From: Leptospira jelokensis
GTDB lineage: Bacteria > Spirochaetota > Leptospiria > Leptospirales > Leptospiraceae
Reading direction: 5' to 3'
Assembly (NCBI RefSeq): GCF_004769635.1
Contig: NZ_RQGH01000026.1
Location: 496,001 to 560,000, forward strand
Length of the DNA: 64,000 bases
Shown piece after piece: positions 8,898 through 17,054 of this stretch. The position numbers were made by a program, and so were the translations under genes. Each line of letters begins with the position of its first letter. Within the stretch, counting starts at the first letter, position 1. The notes below the pieces were generated by a model, which saw only the letters and a program-made list of their open reading frames with translations, ran no database searches and was not told where the DNA came from.

Positions 8898-9547
8898 TTT
8901 TCCTCTTTTAAAGTGGGGAAAGCCTTATATAAAAAATCCCATTCTTTCACTTTGACTAAATCATAAAACTCTTCGAATAGTGTTTGGTTCACCGGTAACG
9001 TAGCATAGTAACCTTGTTCTACTTTTTTAAACAATGGATAAACGCCTAGCAACCTCGACATCATCGCAGCGGGTTTGATGATATAAGCACTTACAGGTTT
9101 GTGAGCCAATTCATAAAACTTTTTTAAGTTAAAGAGTACAACTTCTAATTGTTTTTTACGAACATCTCGTTTATCCAATTCGCAAAACAATTGAAAGTAT
9201 TCTTCTTGGTTGATTTCGTTTCCAAACACCCAACCTTTGGAAATTAATAATTTTGCCATTTCAATATCGAGTGCATCGGTTATTGAATTTAATTCCATCA
9301 ATCGTTCAATACTTTCCCGAGTTCCCTCTTTTAACATGTTTTTCACTTTGTCATAAGTTTGGAAGGCCAATGCCTCCCATTCTTCTTTGCCATCCAAATT
9401 GTAAACAGTTTCAAAGAAAAATTTAGCCATTCCAATGGTTTCTGCCCGATGAAAAAAATCATAGTAAAACAAATGGAATCGTTCTACTTGCGCACGTACA
9501 ATTTCACGCCTTGCCACTAAGATTTCTTCTGATAATTTTTGATTCAT
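8894..9547 (-). CDS. FFLEELY-motif-like protein
   Basis: This 217-residue, soluble and highly helical protein lacks a signal peptide. Around residues 25-100 it follows the pattern I know from FFLEELY-motif proteins: RFHLFYYDFFHR, then MAKFFFETVYNLDGKEEW, a helix, then MELNSITDALDIEMAKLL. The consensus FFLEELY itself is here FFFETVY. The role of this family is unknown. It overlaps motB by 4 bases (ATGA), so a cytoplasmic role linked to that membrane protein is a reasonable guess. Confidence 0.6.
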   Translation of the reverse strand: MNQKLSEEILVARREIVRAQVERFHLFYYDFFHRAETIGMAKFFFETVYNLDGKEEWEALAFQTYDKVKNMLKEGTRESIERLMELNSITDALDIEMAKLLISKGWVFGNEINQEEYFQLFCELDKRDVRKKQLEVVLFNLKKFYELAHKPVSAYIIKPAAMMSRLLGVYPLFKKVEQGYYATLPVNQTLFEEFYDLVKVKEWDFLYKAFPTLKEEK

Positions 9548-9643
9548 GGATGCGTTAAATTAATTCCATAACGATAAAGACTAAACAAAATAAGTTTTCA
9601 AATTCTTTTGTTATTTCGAATGTTTTTGAAATCATTTCCATCA

Positions 9644-10786
9644 TTACTTCACTTGATTCAATATGTAGGATGGAAAACCTTGTTGGTCTCTTTCATACGG
9701 AGCAATTGAGTATTGGTTTGGAATTGAAATGATTTCCTGGTAAAATTTATAAGTTGATCGAAATAAAATTCGAGGGTTGTCAGTCGTTATTGGTGTGTAA
9801 TAAAATTTGATTCCATAACGGAAGTTATTTGCCCATCCTTCCTTTGTTACTTCTAAGAGAGGGTATTCGGCTGGGATTTTTTTATTTTGGATTATATTGT
9901 AAACGATATCCCCTTTTTTATACAAACGAACTCCTTGGGTTTCATTAGCCAATCGAATTGAACCTGCATCTGGCAATGATAGAGACAGATACGTTAAACT
10001 AACATAATTACCTCTGTTTTTAAGTTGCAAAGTGACTAACGATTCTTTTCCTTTTTCAAATATTGGTTCCATCTCAAGGGAAACAAATGAAGGTACCGGT
10101 TGCATAGGAAGGTTTGCAATCATCTCCCAACCATTAAATACAAATTCTTGCGAATAATTTGGATTTGTTGGAAAGATACGAAACGATTTCTCTTTGGCGT
10201 TGTACTCGAATTCTACTCGTTTACTTCGTTTTAATTCTTCATGTTCTTTGAGTTGGAATCCATCCCAAATCTTTTTTCCTTTGCGATAACCCATAGGAAC
10301 AGAAAATAGACCTAACGGTGGTTCTTCGGAAAGTACTTCTACAAAGACGGAATTAAAATTATCACCAGGAAGTTCAGCAAGAACCACTCTCCTCAAACAA
10401 TCCCCAGAAAAGGTTAATTTTTCTGCGCCGGCTACTGAACCCGGAATCCATGCATTTTGTTTTCCGTCATAATGCATCGGCCCCAGATTTTTTTGGAAAA
10501 ATTCTAACTTCCATAAGAATGCCCAAGAGGAACCTTCTTTGCGAAATGCCGACAACACTTCGCTTTGGCCAGATTGGAAGAGAACCAAGGTTTCCATTTC
10601 TGGAGATTCATCCAAATTGATTTGTTTTTGTCCAAGGATACGGATGGGATCGCCTTCTTCTTTGCCGTACACGAAAACCCGGATTTCTTTCTCAGATGGG
10701 TGTTCTTTTTGAGAACATGAAGGAAAGAATCCAAAGAGGAAAAGGGTAAAAATCAGGAAAATGATTCTGTAAGAGTAAAAATTCAT
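9644..10786 (-). CDS. Large lipoprotein of unknown function
   Basis: I take the ATG at 10786, which gives a compact signal sequence (IIFLIFTLFLFGF) and the lipobox FFPSC; a longer open frame starts at 10825. The mature part of about 360 residues is beta-rich, with many KxE and aromatic strand patterns, and lacks clear catalytic motifs. It may be a surface or periplasmic lipoprotein. It is transcribed away from ssrA, with about 100 bases between the two starts. Confidence 0.65.
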   Translation of the reverse strand: MNFYSYRIIFLIFTLFLFGFFPSCSQKEHPSEKEIRVFVYGKEEGDPIRILGQKQINLDESPEMETLVLFQSGQSEVLSAFRKEGSSWAFLWKLEFFQKNLGPMHYDGKQNAWIPGSVAGAEKLTFSGDCLRRVVLAELPGDNFNSVFVEVLSEEPPLGLFSVPMGYRKGKKIWDGFQLKEHEELKRSKRVEFEYNAKEKSFRIFPTNPNYSQEFVFNGWEMIANLPMQPVPSFVSLEMEPIFEKGKESLVTLQLKNRGNYVSLTYLSLSLPDAGSIRLANETQGVRLYKKGDIVYNIIQNKKIPAEYPLLEVTKEGWANNFRYGIKFYYTPITTDNPRILFRSTYKFYQEIISIPNQYSIAPYERDQQGFPSYILNQVK

Positions 10787-10882
10787 GGAATACAAACATT
10801 CCAGCACAACAAAACCCCAATTCAACCTTTTTTGCTTTTCGTAACAATTCGAACGATTATCATCGTCTAAGTAGTAAGAATA

Positions 10883-11231
10883 GGGGACGACATTGGTTTC
10901 GACTGTTGTTGGCTTGGATTCAGTGGCACGTAGGGGTGAGGGACCTCTTAAAAACCTTCAAAACAATAACTGCAAATAACGAATTTGCTCTAGCAGCTTA
11001 ATTTTAAGCTCTACGGTTTCATTGGCTGTTTCCTTAGGTGGCCAAGAAACCGACACCTCTCTAAGGACCTTCCGGATTTGTCGCCCGCTTCGAACCGGAT
11101 TGAACTCTAAGTAGGATAGGAATTAGTCCCCCGTTTGTAGGGTAAGTCTTTCCGAAATTCATTTGCAAACTAAACGTGTAGAAGCTGCATTTGAGGACGA
11201 TAGGACCCGGGTTCGACTCCCGGCGTCTCCA
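10883..11231 (+). ncRNA. ssrA: Transfer-messenger RNA (tmRNA)
   Basis: tmRNA rescues stalled ribosomes and tags incomplete proteins for proteolysis. The 5' GGGGACG (10883-10889) pairs with CGTCTCC (11224-11230) to make the tRNA-like acceptor stem. The T-arm GGGTTCGACTCCC at 11209-11221 and the conserved 5' GACATTGGTTTCGAC are present. The tag frame reads ANNEFALAA and ends in TAA at 10999-11001, with GCA at 10972 as the likely resume codon. The final CCA is not encoded beyond the discriminator base. The stretch between 11002 and 11200 should hold the pseudoknots. The 3' end has been partly duplicated downstream. Confidence 0.96.
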
Positions 11232-11378
11232 AAGTTCGGATATTCATTGCTCGCGTTCGCCTGGCCATCCATGGCCAGAGCTCCCGCCCGCACCCATCCC
11301 TGGGTGCTTTTCGCAATAAACACCCTCACTATGTGTACTAAGCTAAAGTATATTGATGTTTGGTTTGGTATTTCTTAA
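11214..11378 (+). repeat. ssrA 3' end plus trailer, original copy of a direct repeat
   Basis: This stretch starts inside the tmRNA T-arm (CGACTCCCGGCGTCTCCAA) and runs through a CTGGCCAT-CC-ATGGCCAG hairpin, the terminator, and an AT-rich tail ending in TTTGGTATTTCTTAA. The whole series recurs at 11548-11711 at about 85-90% identity by eye. Confidence 0.8.
11290..11311 (+). terminator. ssrA terminator
   Basis: GCACCCA (11290-11296), loop TCCC, TGGGTGC (11301-11307) and TTTT make a standard intrinsic terminator about 60 bases after the mature tmRNA end. A second CTGGCCAT/ATGGCCAG hairpin at 11261-11278 lies between them. Confidence 0.85.
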
Positions 11379-11401
11379 GAACTTCATATAACAACAGCAT
11401 T

Positions 11402-11560
11402 ACGACGGGAGTCGAACGACCGCGAGAGTCAGAAACAGTAGCGACCCATAGGGAGCGTGAAGCTGTTTCTGTCGAAGGCAGGATGCCTGAGACCTCGAGC
11501 GGGACGGGCTGGAACGTGTTCGACCTGGATGGGAGAACCGTGGAAGCCGACTCCCGGCGT
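11402..11560. mobile_element. GC-rich insert with terminal inverted repeats next to ssrA (possible integration scar)
   Basis: The left end ACGACGGGAGTCG (11402-11414) and right end CGACTCCCGGCGT (11548-11560) are inverted copies with one mismatch. Both match the tmRNA T-arm. Inside is a perfect 9-bp inverted repeat CAGAAACAG/CTGTTTCTG (11430-11438, 11463-11471). The segment is clearly GC-richer than its surroundings and has no plausible gene. It may be a short remnant of an island that used ssrA as its attachment site, or a MITE-like repeat. No integrase gene is visible. Confidence 0.5.
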
Positions 11561-11711
11561 CTCCAAGTTTCGGCATTCGCTTCTCGCGCTCAACTGGCCA
11601 TCCATGGCCAGATTTCGCGCCCGCACCCATCCTTGGGTGCTTTTCGAAGCAAACACGTCCACTATGGGTACTAAGCTAAAGTATATAGATGTTTGGTTTG
11701 GTATTTCTTAA
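11548..11711 (+). repeat. Second, displaced copy of the ssrA 3' end and trailer
   Basis: It repeats 11214-11378 at an offset of 334 bases: the acceptor end CGACTCCCGGCGTCTCCAA, the CTGGCCAT/ATGGCCAG hairpin (11594-11611), a terminator and the same AT-rich tail. The T-arm start (GGGTT) is missing, as expected for an attachment site rather than a working RNA. Confidence 0.75.
11623..11644 (+). terminator. Duplicated copy of the ssrA terminator
   Basis: GCACCCA, loop TCCT, TGGGTGC and TTTT repeat the stem at 11290-11311 with one loop change. Confidence 0.7.
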
Positions 11712-12008
11712 TATCACCATGTAACAGATATTATATTGCATTCAGTATCTGAATCAATATTGTTTAGATACAATTATTGGTATCTATATCATTAATAAAA
11801 AACCTGAAAAAGTTTATAAAAATTCAAAAGTATTAATGAATTTAAAATAGAAAACTGGCTTGCTTAATCTTCTAAAAGTCGTATAACAGAGACATATGAC
11901 GAAGTCGAAGTAGAAACCTAAACATAAAATTTAAATTCTGAATCATTGTTTCAGAAATGATTCCAATTGCAAGCTATGGATCATCCAAATTACCTAGGAA
12001 CAGAATTG
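11712..12008. other. AT-rich intergenic stretch, no gene seen
   Basis: Between the duplicated ssrA tail and the end of the beta-lactamase-fold gene I see no coding frame, RNA gene or repeat. Its low GC content resembles an old insertion flank. Confidence 0.45.
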
Positions 12009-13160
12009 CTACTCATGAGAAATATTTATTTCTTTGGCAATGCGAACAACATGTAACATCCATCGAAAACTGGATTCTAATTGATTAGAACCTCCAAAAT
12101 TAGCGACTACATGGAGATCTAATTCGGGATTATAAAACAATAATGTTCCTAAGATTCCTGAATGTCCGTACATTTTAGGAGTTCCACGTAACAAAAAAAA
12201 TATTTCTCCATAGTCAATTGTCATAAACCCAGATCCATACAAAATTCCAGTATGAAAACTGTGGTTACCAATCCAATCCAAAGGTTTGGAGTTACTAAGT
12301 AATTTTCCATTCCAAACTGCCTTTTGAAATTTCAATAAATCATTCGTCGTTGTAATCAATCCTCCCCCTGCCCAATCCGCTGTTACACTATCAAAGTTGG
12401 TGACCTCAACTGTCCCAAGGTAAATAGGAGATATGGGCAGTAATTTACCTGATAGCGGAGTTGAACGTTTGTACATATATGTATCCAACATATCGAGTGG
12501 CTTTAGAATTTCTTTGGTCAGAACATTTTCAAATTTTTGTTTGGTGATACTTTCAATTATCAATCCAAGTAGAATATAACCTGTATCCGAATATAGAAAA
12601 CCTTTGCCAGGTGGAAAAGAAGCCTTTTGATTTTTTTGTGTGTAGGAAATTAAATCAACAGGTTCAAATTTTATGTTTGGTTTTGTTTGGATGATTTGAA
12701 TAAAATCGATTCCATCGATACCCTTACTTTCAAAGTAATCATTAACACCTGAAGTATGAGATAACAATTGTTCAACTGTAACTTCACTAGCATAATCAAT
12801 GCCTTCATAAACAAATAAATCTTTCAGCAATTCTTTGTTTAGATATTTATGAATGGGATCGTTTAGGCTAATTTTACCTTTTTCCGACAATTTTCGGATT
12901 AAAACCATCGTAAAAAGTTTTCCGACACTCGCTGAGTGAAATGCATCTTTTGGAGAGGATTGACCGTAAGATCCGAAATGCTCCTCTGGGCCTATCGAAA
13001 CTAAAAATTGTCCTCCCTTAAAATCAGTTTTTCCTTCCAAGAGAGATTCAAATTCAGACAAAAAACTTTTTGTCCTTTCTTCCTTGGTTTTCGGCACAGA
13101 ACATTGAACAATTGCAGCCATTGAAAGTAACAAAATAAAAATTGATATCTGATTGTTCAT
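12009..13160 (-). CDS. Beta-lactamase-fold serine hydrolase, lipoprotein
   Basis: This protein of about 383 residues belongs to the PF00144 group (class C beta-lactamase, DD-peptidase and esterase relatives). It has a lipoprotein signal with the lipobox IVQC, the SxxK motif as SVGK near residue 78, and a Tyr motif YSDTGY in place of YxN. HSGILG near residue 335 stands in for the KTG box. I used the ATG at 13160, which has GGGA upstream; an ATG at 13172 is also in frame. The substrate is unknown: peptides, esters or cell-wall fragments are all possible. Penicillin resistance should not be assumed. Confidence 0.85.
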   Translation of the reverse strand: MNNQISIFILLLSMAAIVQCSVPKTKEERTKSFLSEFESLLEGKTDFKGGQFLVSIGPEEHFGSYGQSSPKDAFHSASVGKLFTMVLIRKLSEKGKISLNDPIHKYLNKELLKDLFVYEGIDYASEVTVEQLLSHTSGVNDYFESKGIDGIDFIQIIQTKPNIKFEPVDLISYTQKNQKASFPPGKGFLYSDTGYILLGLIIESITKQKFENVLTKEILKPLDMLDTYMYKRSTPLSGKLLPISPIYLGTVEVTNFDSVTADWAGGGLITTTNDLLKFQKAVWNGKLLSNSKPLDWIGNHSFHTGILYGSGFMTIDYGEIFFLLRGTPKMYGHSGILGTLLFYNPELDLHVVANFGGSNQLESSFRWMLHVVRIAKEINISHE

Positions 13161-13202
13161 AATTGATCCCATCTTGTATAAAAACAGTGAAATGAAAGTT
13201 TG

Positions 13203-13577
13203 TCAACGTAATGCAAAATTAACCTTTGGCCAAACACCAAACCAAGTATGATAATATAACATATAGATACCATATGAAATCCCACATAAGATAAGAAGGA
13301 TGGCCGATTTACGAAAGACCAAGAAATTTCCAATATCCACGGTCATTTTCAAAACAAATTTTGTTAGCCTATCAATAATTGAGAACAAGAAGAAAAATAG
13401 AATGAGAACAACACCCATTCCAATCAGGGTTGCTATCGGTTTTTCATATTTGCTTGCTAATCCCAATACTTGTCCGTTGATCAATGTGACAACCAAATCA
13501 ACTGCTAATATACAAAGCAGGCGAAAATAAAAACCTAAAAACCAACGGAATAAAGAATGTTTTGGCGAGGAAGACAT
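13203..13577 (-). CDS. Small membrane protein, function unknown
   Basis: The 124-residue product has about three hydrophobic segments (near residues 12-30, 48-68 and 90-110) and a basic C-terminus. It ends about 40 bases upstream of the start of the beta-lactamase-fold gene and is on the same strand, so the two may be co-transcribed. I do not recognise the family. Confidence 0.55.
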   Translation of the reverse strand: MSSSPKHSLFRWFLGFYFRLLCILAVDLVVTLINGQVLGLASKYEKPIATLIGMGVVLILFFFLFSIIDRLTKFVLKMTVDIGNFLVFRKSAILLILCGISYGIYMLYYHTWFGVWPKVNFALR

Positions 13578-13668
13578 GGGGTAAAATTTAAGAATCTGAT
13601 GGAAACTTGCAAGTGGGAATTATAAAAATCAATAAACTAAGTAGAACTTTTTTATTATTTTTTTTACA

Positions 13669-13707
13669 ATTTCGGATCTGAGCCAAAAGGCTGTCCGAGT
13701 CCGAAAT
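13669..13707. other. Nested hairpin in an intergenic region
   Basis: ATTTCGGA (13669-13676) pairs with TCCGAAAT (13700-13707), enclosing an inner AGCC-AAAA-GGCT stem. The long T-run is on the 5' side on the + strand, so it is not a simple terminator in that direction. It lies between two minus-strand genes, in a gap of about 280 bases without a gene. Confidence 0.4.
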
Positions 13708-13860
13708 AATTTTGAACTAAAGAAAGGTAAATCAGTGTAAGTAGATGTTAGTAACGCAAAATAAGGAAGGACTAAGTTGGATGATTATCCGGATCACATA
13801 GAGTGCTGAAAGCAAACATTAACCTTTCCTAACAAAGCCTTTCCTAGAAATTCATACCAA

Positions 13861-14715
13861 TTAATCTTGGTACGTATATCTGGTAGTGTTTGTTCGATAA
13901 ATGGTTCCATTCCTCCAAATTCTTTTTTCTTCCAATACATAATCGCCTTTACGAATCGGTAAATTGGTTTCGTTTTCTTGCATTCTGTCATAATAGATAA
14001 ATGTTTTTGGAGCTATCCACTTCAGTTCCAAACTCATGCTTTCAAATAGGTGGAATTTAGATGTCGAAATATCATATACGAATTTATCTCTTATGCTAGA
14101 AGTACCAGAATCAAATACCAAAAATTGATCATCAGGAGAAACTGATTCAAAGTAACAAATATGCATGAGAATCTGCTTACTTAAATTTCTAACGATGACC
14201 CGGTTTTTCTTTAAATCATAAACCACACCTTCATATTCATCCTCTCTTTCATTTTCATATCCAATCACAATTAACAAAAACTGTCTGATTTGTTTTGTTT
14301 TGAAAACCTTATTAAACCGATTTCCAACATCGATTGTATCCAAAAGTTTTGAAGTATTCTTTTCTAATATTTTTAACTTTCCATCATGCAGTTCAAATTT
14401 CAGTTTTGGAAGAGATAACGAATTTGTGAATGGATTTTGAGATTCAAAATAGCTGAAGTCTGAATAAACATATCCTTCTAAGCGATTCTGCAATCGAACT
14501 TTGAACCAATGCCGAAAATCGCTGTTATCATTTGTAACTTCTTCGAGGATCAATGCTTTTGTATTGCCAGTTAACTTACGAATGATTTTAGATTTCTCAT
14601 TTGGTCTTTCATGTAAAGTTGCTTTAGAACCATTTATATAAATATTCTTAGAGGAATTACAGGCTACGAAAGCAGCACAGATAAAAAAATGAAAAATACC
14701 TTTGGACTGGACCAT
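13861..14715 (-). CDS. SH3-domain lipoprotein, function unknown
   Basis: This 284-residue protein starts with a signal and the lipobox FVAC. The first 90 mature residues fit a bacterial SH3 (SH3b) domain: INGSKATLHERPNEKS, ILEEVTNDNS, WFKVRLQNRLEGYVYSD. Such domains usually bind peptidoglycan. The rest (about 110-284) looks like strands of a small beta-propeller or WD-like sheet (DQFLVFDSGTSS, TFIYYDRM). The exact role is unknown. It is divergent from the membrane gene cluster at 14808. Confidence 0.7.
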   Translation of the reverse strand: MVQSKGIFHFFICAAFVACNSSKNIYINGSKATLHERPNEKSKIIRKLTGNTKALILEEVTNDNSDFRHWFKVRLQNRLEGYVYSDFSYFESQNPFTNSLSLPKLKFELHDGKLKILEKNTSKLLDTIDVGNRFNKVFKTKQIRQFLLIVIGYENEREDEYEGVVYDLKKNRVIVRNLSKQILMHICYFESVSPDDQFLVFDSGTSSIRDKFVYDISTSKFHLFESMSLELKWIAPKTFIYYDRMQENETNLPIRKGDYVLEEKRIWRNGTIYRTNTTRYTYQD

Positions 14716-14807
14716 ATGATAACTCTAAGTTGGGAATCTAATTATGATTTGATTATGAACTGTCCTACTGATTGTATAGCAAAATCTATACTTAGAAGGA
14801 GAAGATT

Positions 14808-15290
14808 ATGCATAAGCCTTCCTATGATCAGCAACTGAAAATAGTTTCGATTTTTCTTGGGATTTCTATTTTTCTATTTGGAATATTGAAATTTGTAAAT
14901 CCTTTCCAGGAATGGTACTCCTCTCAAATAATACTGAGCGGAATGCCAAAAGAATCCTATTGGTTAGGTATTTTTTCGGAAATCCTGGTTGGTTTGGCAT
15001 TCATAGTTCCTTTTTTGGGTAAAAAATTTAAAATTTCTTTCAATAATGTAAGTTTCTTGTTAGGTGTTGCCTCTATAGGATTGGTATTGATTATGTTTGT
15101 CGCCATCTATGTATACATGCAAGCCTCAATTCCAAGTGAAGTCCTCCCTCTTAAAATCAAACCTCCATTGATTCCAGGCATTTTTGCTTTCATTAGTTTC
15201 ATTTATCTTTACAATCTATACAGAAAGTTATCAAATTCCTCTTACCTTAATGTTACCCATTCAAGAACATCCAAAAGAAAGGAAATTTGA
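14808..15290 (+). CDS. DoxX-like membrane protein
   Basis: This 160-residue protein has four predicted helices. The first holds FLFGILKFVNPF and the second SEILVGLAFIVPFLG, a layout that recalls DoxX/DoxX-like proteins, often found with redox or membrane-maintenance functions. A strong SD (AGAAGGAG) lies 8 bases before the start ATG. It heads a run of genes that overlap or nearly abut to 18047. The family call is by pattern only. Confidence 0.55.
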   Translation: MHKPSYDQQLKIVSIFLGISIFLFGILKFVNPFQEWYSSQIILSGMPKESYWLGIFSEILVGLAFIVPFLGKKFKISFNNVSFLLGVASIGLVLIMFVAIYVYMQASIPSEVLPLKIKPPLIPGIFAFISFIYLYNLYRKLSNSSYLNVTHSRTSKRKEI

Positions 15291-15804
15291 TTTTTTGTCT
15301 CTATCCAAACCACTTCATAATTACATTTCACTTCTATTGTTGTTTGCACCTGTTTTGATGTTCGTATTTTTAATGATTCTTGATTATGACAATCAGAGGC
15401 TTCCGATTCAAATCAACTTTCCCTATTTGCCTTGGCAATTGATCGTCATGATGATTACAGGATCGATTGCTACCATCGGAGGTTTTTTAGATTGGAGATT
15501 CCATCGCAAAACACTTCAAATGAAAGTCTCCAAAAAAGAAAGGATTGTAGAAGCAGTGGCACTAGGATTCGGTGGGTTACCCATGTTTTTACTTATGTGG
15601 CTTGCAATGGTAAGCGAAAATCCAAATGATTTTTTAATTCCAATCATTGTTGTACTAATCTTTACAGTCACATTGATTTGTTATGATGAATTTGTTTTTC
15701 ACAAAAAAAGATGTGAAGAAGTAGAAAACCGATATCACAAAATGTTGGTATTCGGGAATGGGATTACTTGGTTATTGTGGTTTCACTTTATTTACGTTAA
15801 ATGA
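15250..15804 (+). CDS. Four-helix membrane protein, function unknown
   Basis: I take the ATG at 15250, which overlaps the DoxX-like gene by 41 bases; a TTG at 15184 would lengthen it by 22 residues. The 184-residue product has about four to five hydrophobic helices (for example LLLLFAPVLMFVFL and LIVMMITGSIATIGG). Loops are short and carry DWRFHRK and FHKKR-type basic ends. I do not recognise the family. Translation is likely coupled to the gene before it and, by an ATGA overlap, to the one after. Confidence 0.65.
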   Translation: MLPIQEHPKERKFDFLSLSKPLHNYISLLLLFAPVLMFVFLMILDYDNQRLPIQINFPYLPWQLIVMMITGSIATIGGFLDWRFHRKTLQMKVSKKERIVEAVALGFGGLPMFLLMWLAMVSENPNDFLIPIIVVLIFTVTLICYDEFVFHKKRCEEVENRYHKMLVFGNGITWLLWFHFIYVK

Positions 15805-16331
15805 AATTTTATACATTGTTAAGACAAGCGAATGATTTCATAAAGCATTCTATGAACAACAATGATCGACTCTCCGACGTATATGCATTTGATTTTGGTT
15901 CAAAATGGATGTTTGATAGGATGAATGAAATCATTCCAAATCCTTCGAGGTATTATGATCGAAACATCAATTATTTTGGATATGGAATTTTTAAATATGG
16001 TCTTTCTATCGCTATCACAATTCTTTTTCTAATTTACTTTTATTACAACAACGTAATCCTTTTACCATTAATTGTGATTGTATTTTATACAATCGAAGTG
16101 CACTTTTTATTTCTTTTTCCTATTCTATTTGATGGAAAAAGAAATCCATTGATCACAAGCCTTCGTTACACATACCAACTTGGAATCATCCATCTCATAA
16201 CCAATGTGATTCCGATTGCCATTTTTATGATCTTAGGTTTGTTCCACTTTAAAAACCCTTTCCGGAATTGGCTCATTGGCTGTGTAGCCATTTTGATTTG
16301 GTACAAAGATGAAATTAGAGATCGGCTATAA
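15801..16331 (+). CDS. Membrane protein of unknown function
   Basis: The 176-residue product overlaps the preceding gene by 4 bases (ATGA). A soluble N-terminal 60 residues with aromatic-rich NPSRYYDRNINYFGYG precedes three to four helices (LSIAITILFLIYFYY, LLPLIVIVFYTIEVHF, LIHLITN-type). It may form part of an envelope complex with its neighbours. No family recognised. Confidence 0.6.
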   Translation: MKFYTLLRQANDFIKHSMNNNDRLSDVYAFDFGSKWMFDRMNEIIPNPSRYYDRNINYFGYGIFKYGLSIAITILFLIYFYYNNVILLPLIVIVFYTIEVHFLFLFPILFDGKRNPLITSLRYTYQLGIIHLITNVIPIAIFMILGLFHFKNPFRNWLIGCVAILIWYKDEIRDRL

Positions 16332-17016
16332 TTTTCCTTTTGAAGTCAGATTCGAAACACTAACTTACAATGGTAAGGATGATTTTTCGATTTTATTCCT
16401 TTCTGATTTACATTTAAACCATTTTACAAAACCAAAAACCAATTCAATCATCCAAAAAATCGAAGAATTAAATCCCACAATCATTTTGTTTGGTGGAGAT
16501 TATGTAGATACAAACCAAGGACTTTTACAACTCGATTGTTTACTTCAATCAATATCGCATAGACAAAATCTATTTGCAATTGCAGGCAATCATGATCATT
16601 TTTTTGGGATTGGAAAAATAAAAAGAGTGATGGAATCCAATCAAGTAGTCTGGCTCGAAACACAATCAATGGAATTACAAATCAATGGAACAAAAATTGA
16701 AATTTTTGGAGACCTTCAAAAACATGTCGAGAAAAACGCTGATATTTCTATTTTGGTTTTGCACAATCCAAACTCCATTGATAAAATAAACGTACACCAT
16801 GACATTATTTTTGCGGGACACCTTCACGGTTGCCAATTTGTATTTTGGGAAAAAAGAAATGGTCTTTATCCCGGAAAGTTATTTTATAAGTGGAACGTTC
16901 TCAAAGGGATTTATGCCCATTGTCATTACTTTATCAGCAAAGGATTGGGAGATACGTTGCCTGTCAGATTTAATTGCAAAAGGGATATGATTTTCCTTCA
17001 GGTAATCGGTAAATAA
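16309..17016 (+). CDS. Calcineurin-like metallophosphoesterase, YkuE-like
   Basis: This 235-residue protein has the full two-metal phosphoesterase set: SDLHL near residue 31, GGDYVD near 62, GNHDHF near 88 and GHLHG near 168. It lacks the usual membrane anchor of YkuE-type proteins. Its start overlaps the upstream membrane gene by 23 bases, so it probably works at the membrane with its neighbours. Relatives act on UDP-diacylglucosamine-like lipids or phosphoesters; the substrate here is unknown. Confidence 0.85.
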   Translation: MKLEIGYNFPFEVRFETLTYNGKDDFSILFLSDLHLNHFTKPKTNSIIQKIEELNPTIILFGGDYVDTNQGLLQLDCLLQSISHRQNLFAIAGNHDHFFGIGKIKRVMESNQVVWLETQSMELQINGTKIEIFGDLQKHVEKNADISILVLHNPNSIDKINVHHDIIFAGHLHGCQFVFWEKRNGLYPGKLFYKWNVLKGIYAHCHYFISKGLGDTLPVRFNCKRDMIFLQVIGK

Positions 17017-17054
17017 ATAGATCTATTTCTAAAATTTCATCCAGGAATCGTAAC

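Noticed and set aside
11163..11378. Open frame running through the tmRNA 3' part and its trailer.
   Set aside because: It lies inside a confident RNA gene and its terminator, with no SD and no protein-like composition.
11360..11711. Several open frames on both strands in the GC-rich insert beside ssrA.
   Set aside because: They arise from high GC and repeats; none has an SD or a recognisable domain.
13794..13991. Short minus-strand frame overlapping the SH3 lipoprotein end, considered as a frameshifted tail.
   Set aside because: The SH3 gene ends in a plausible way and the short frame has no related motif.
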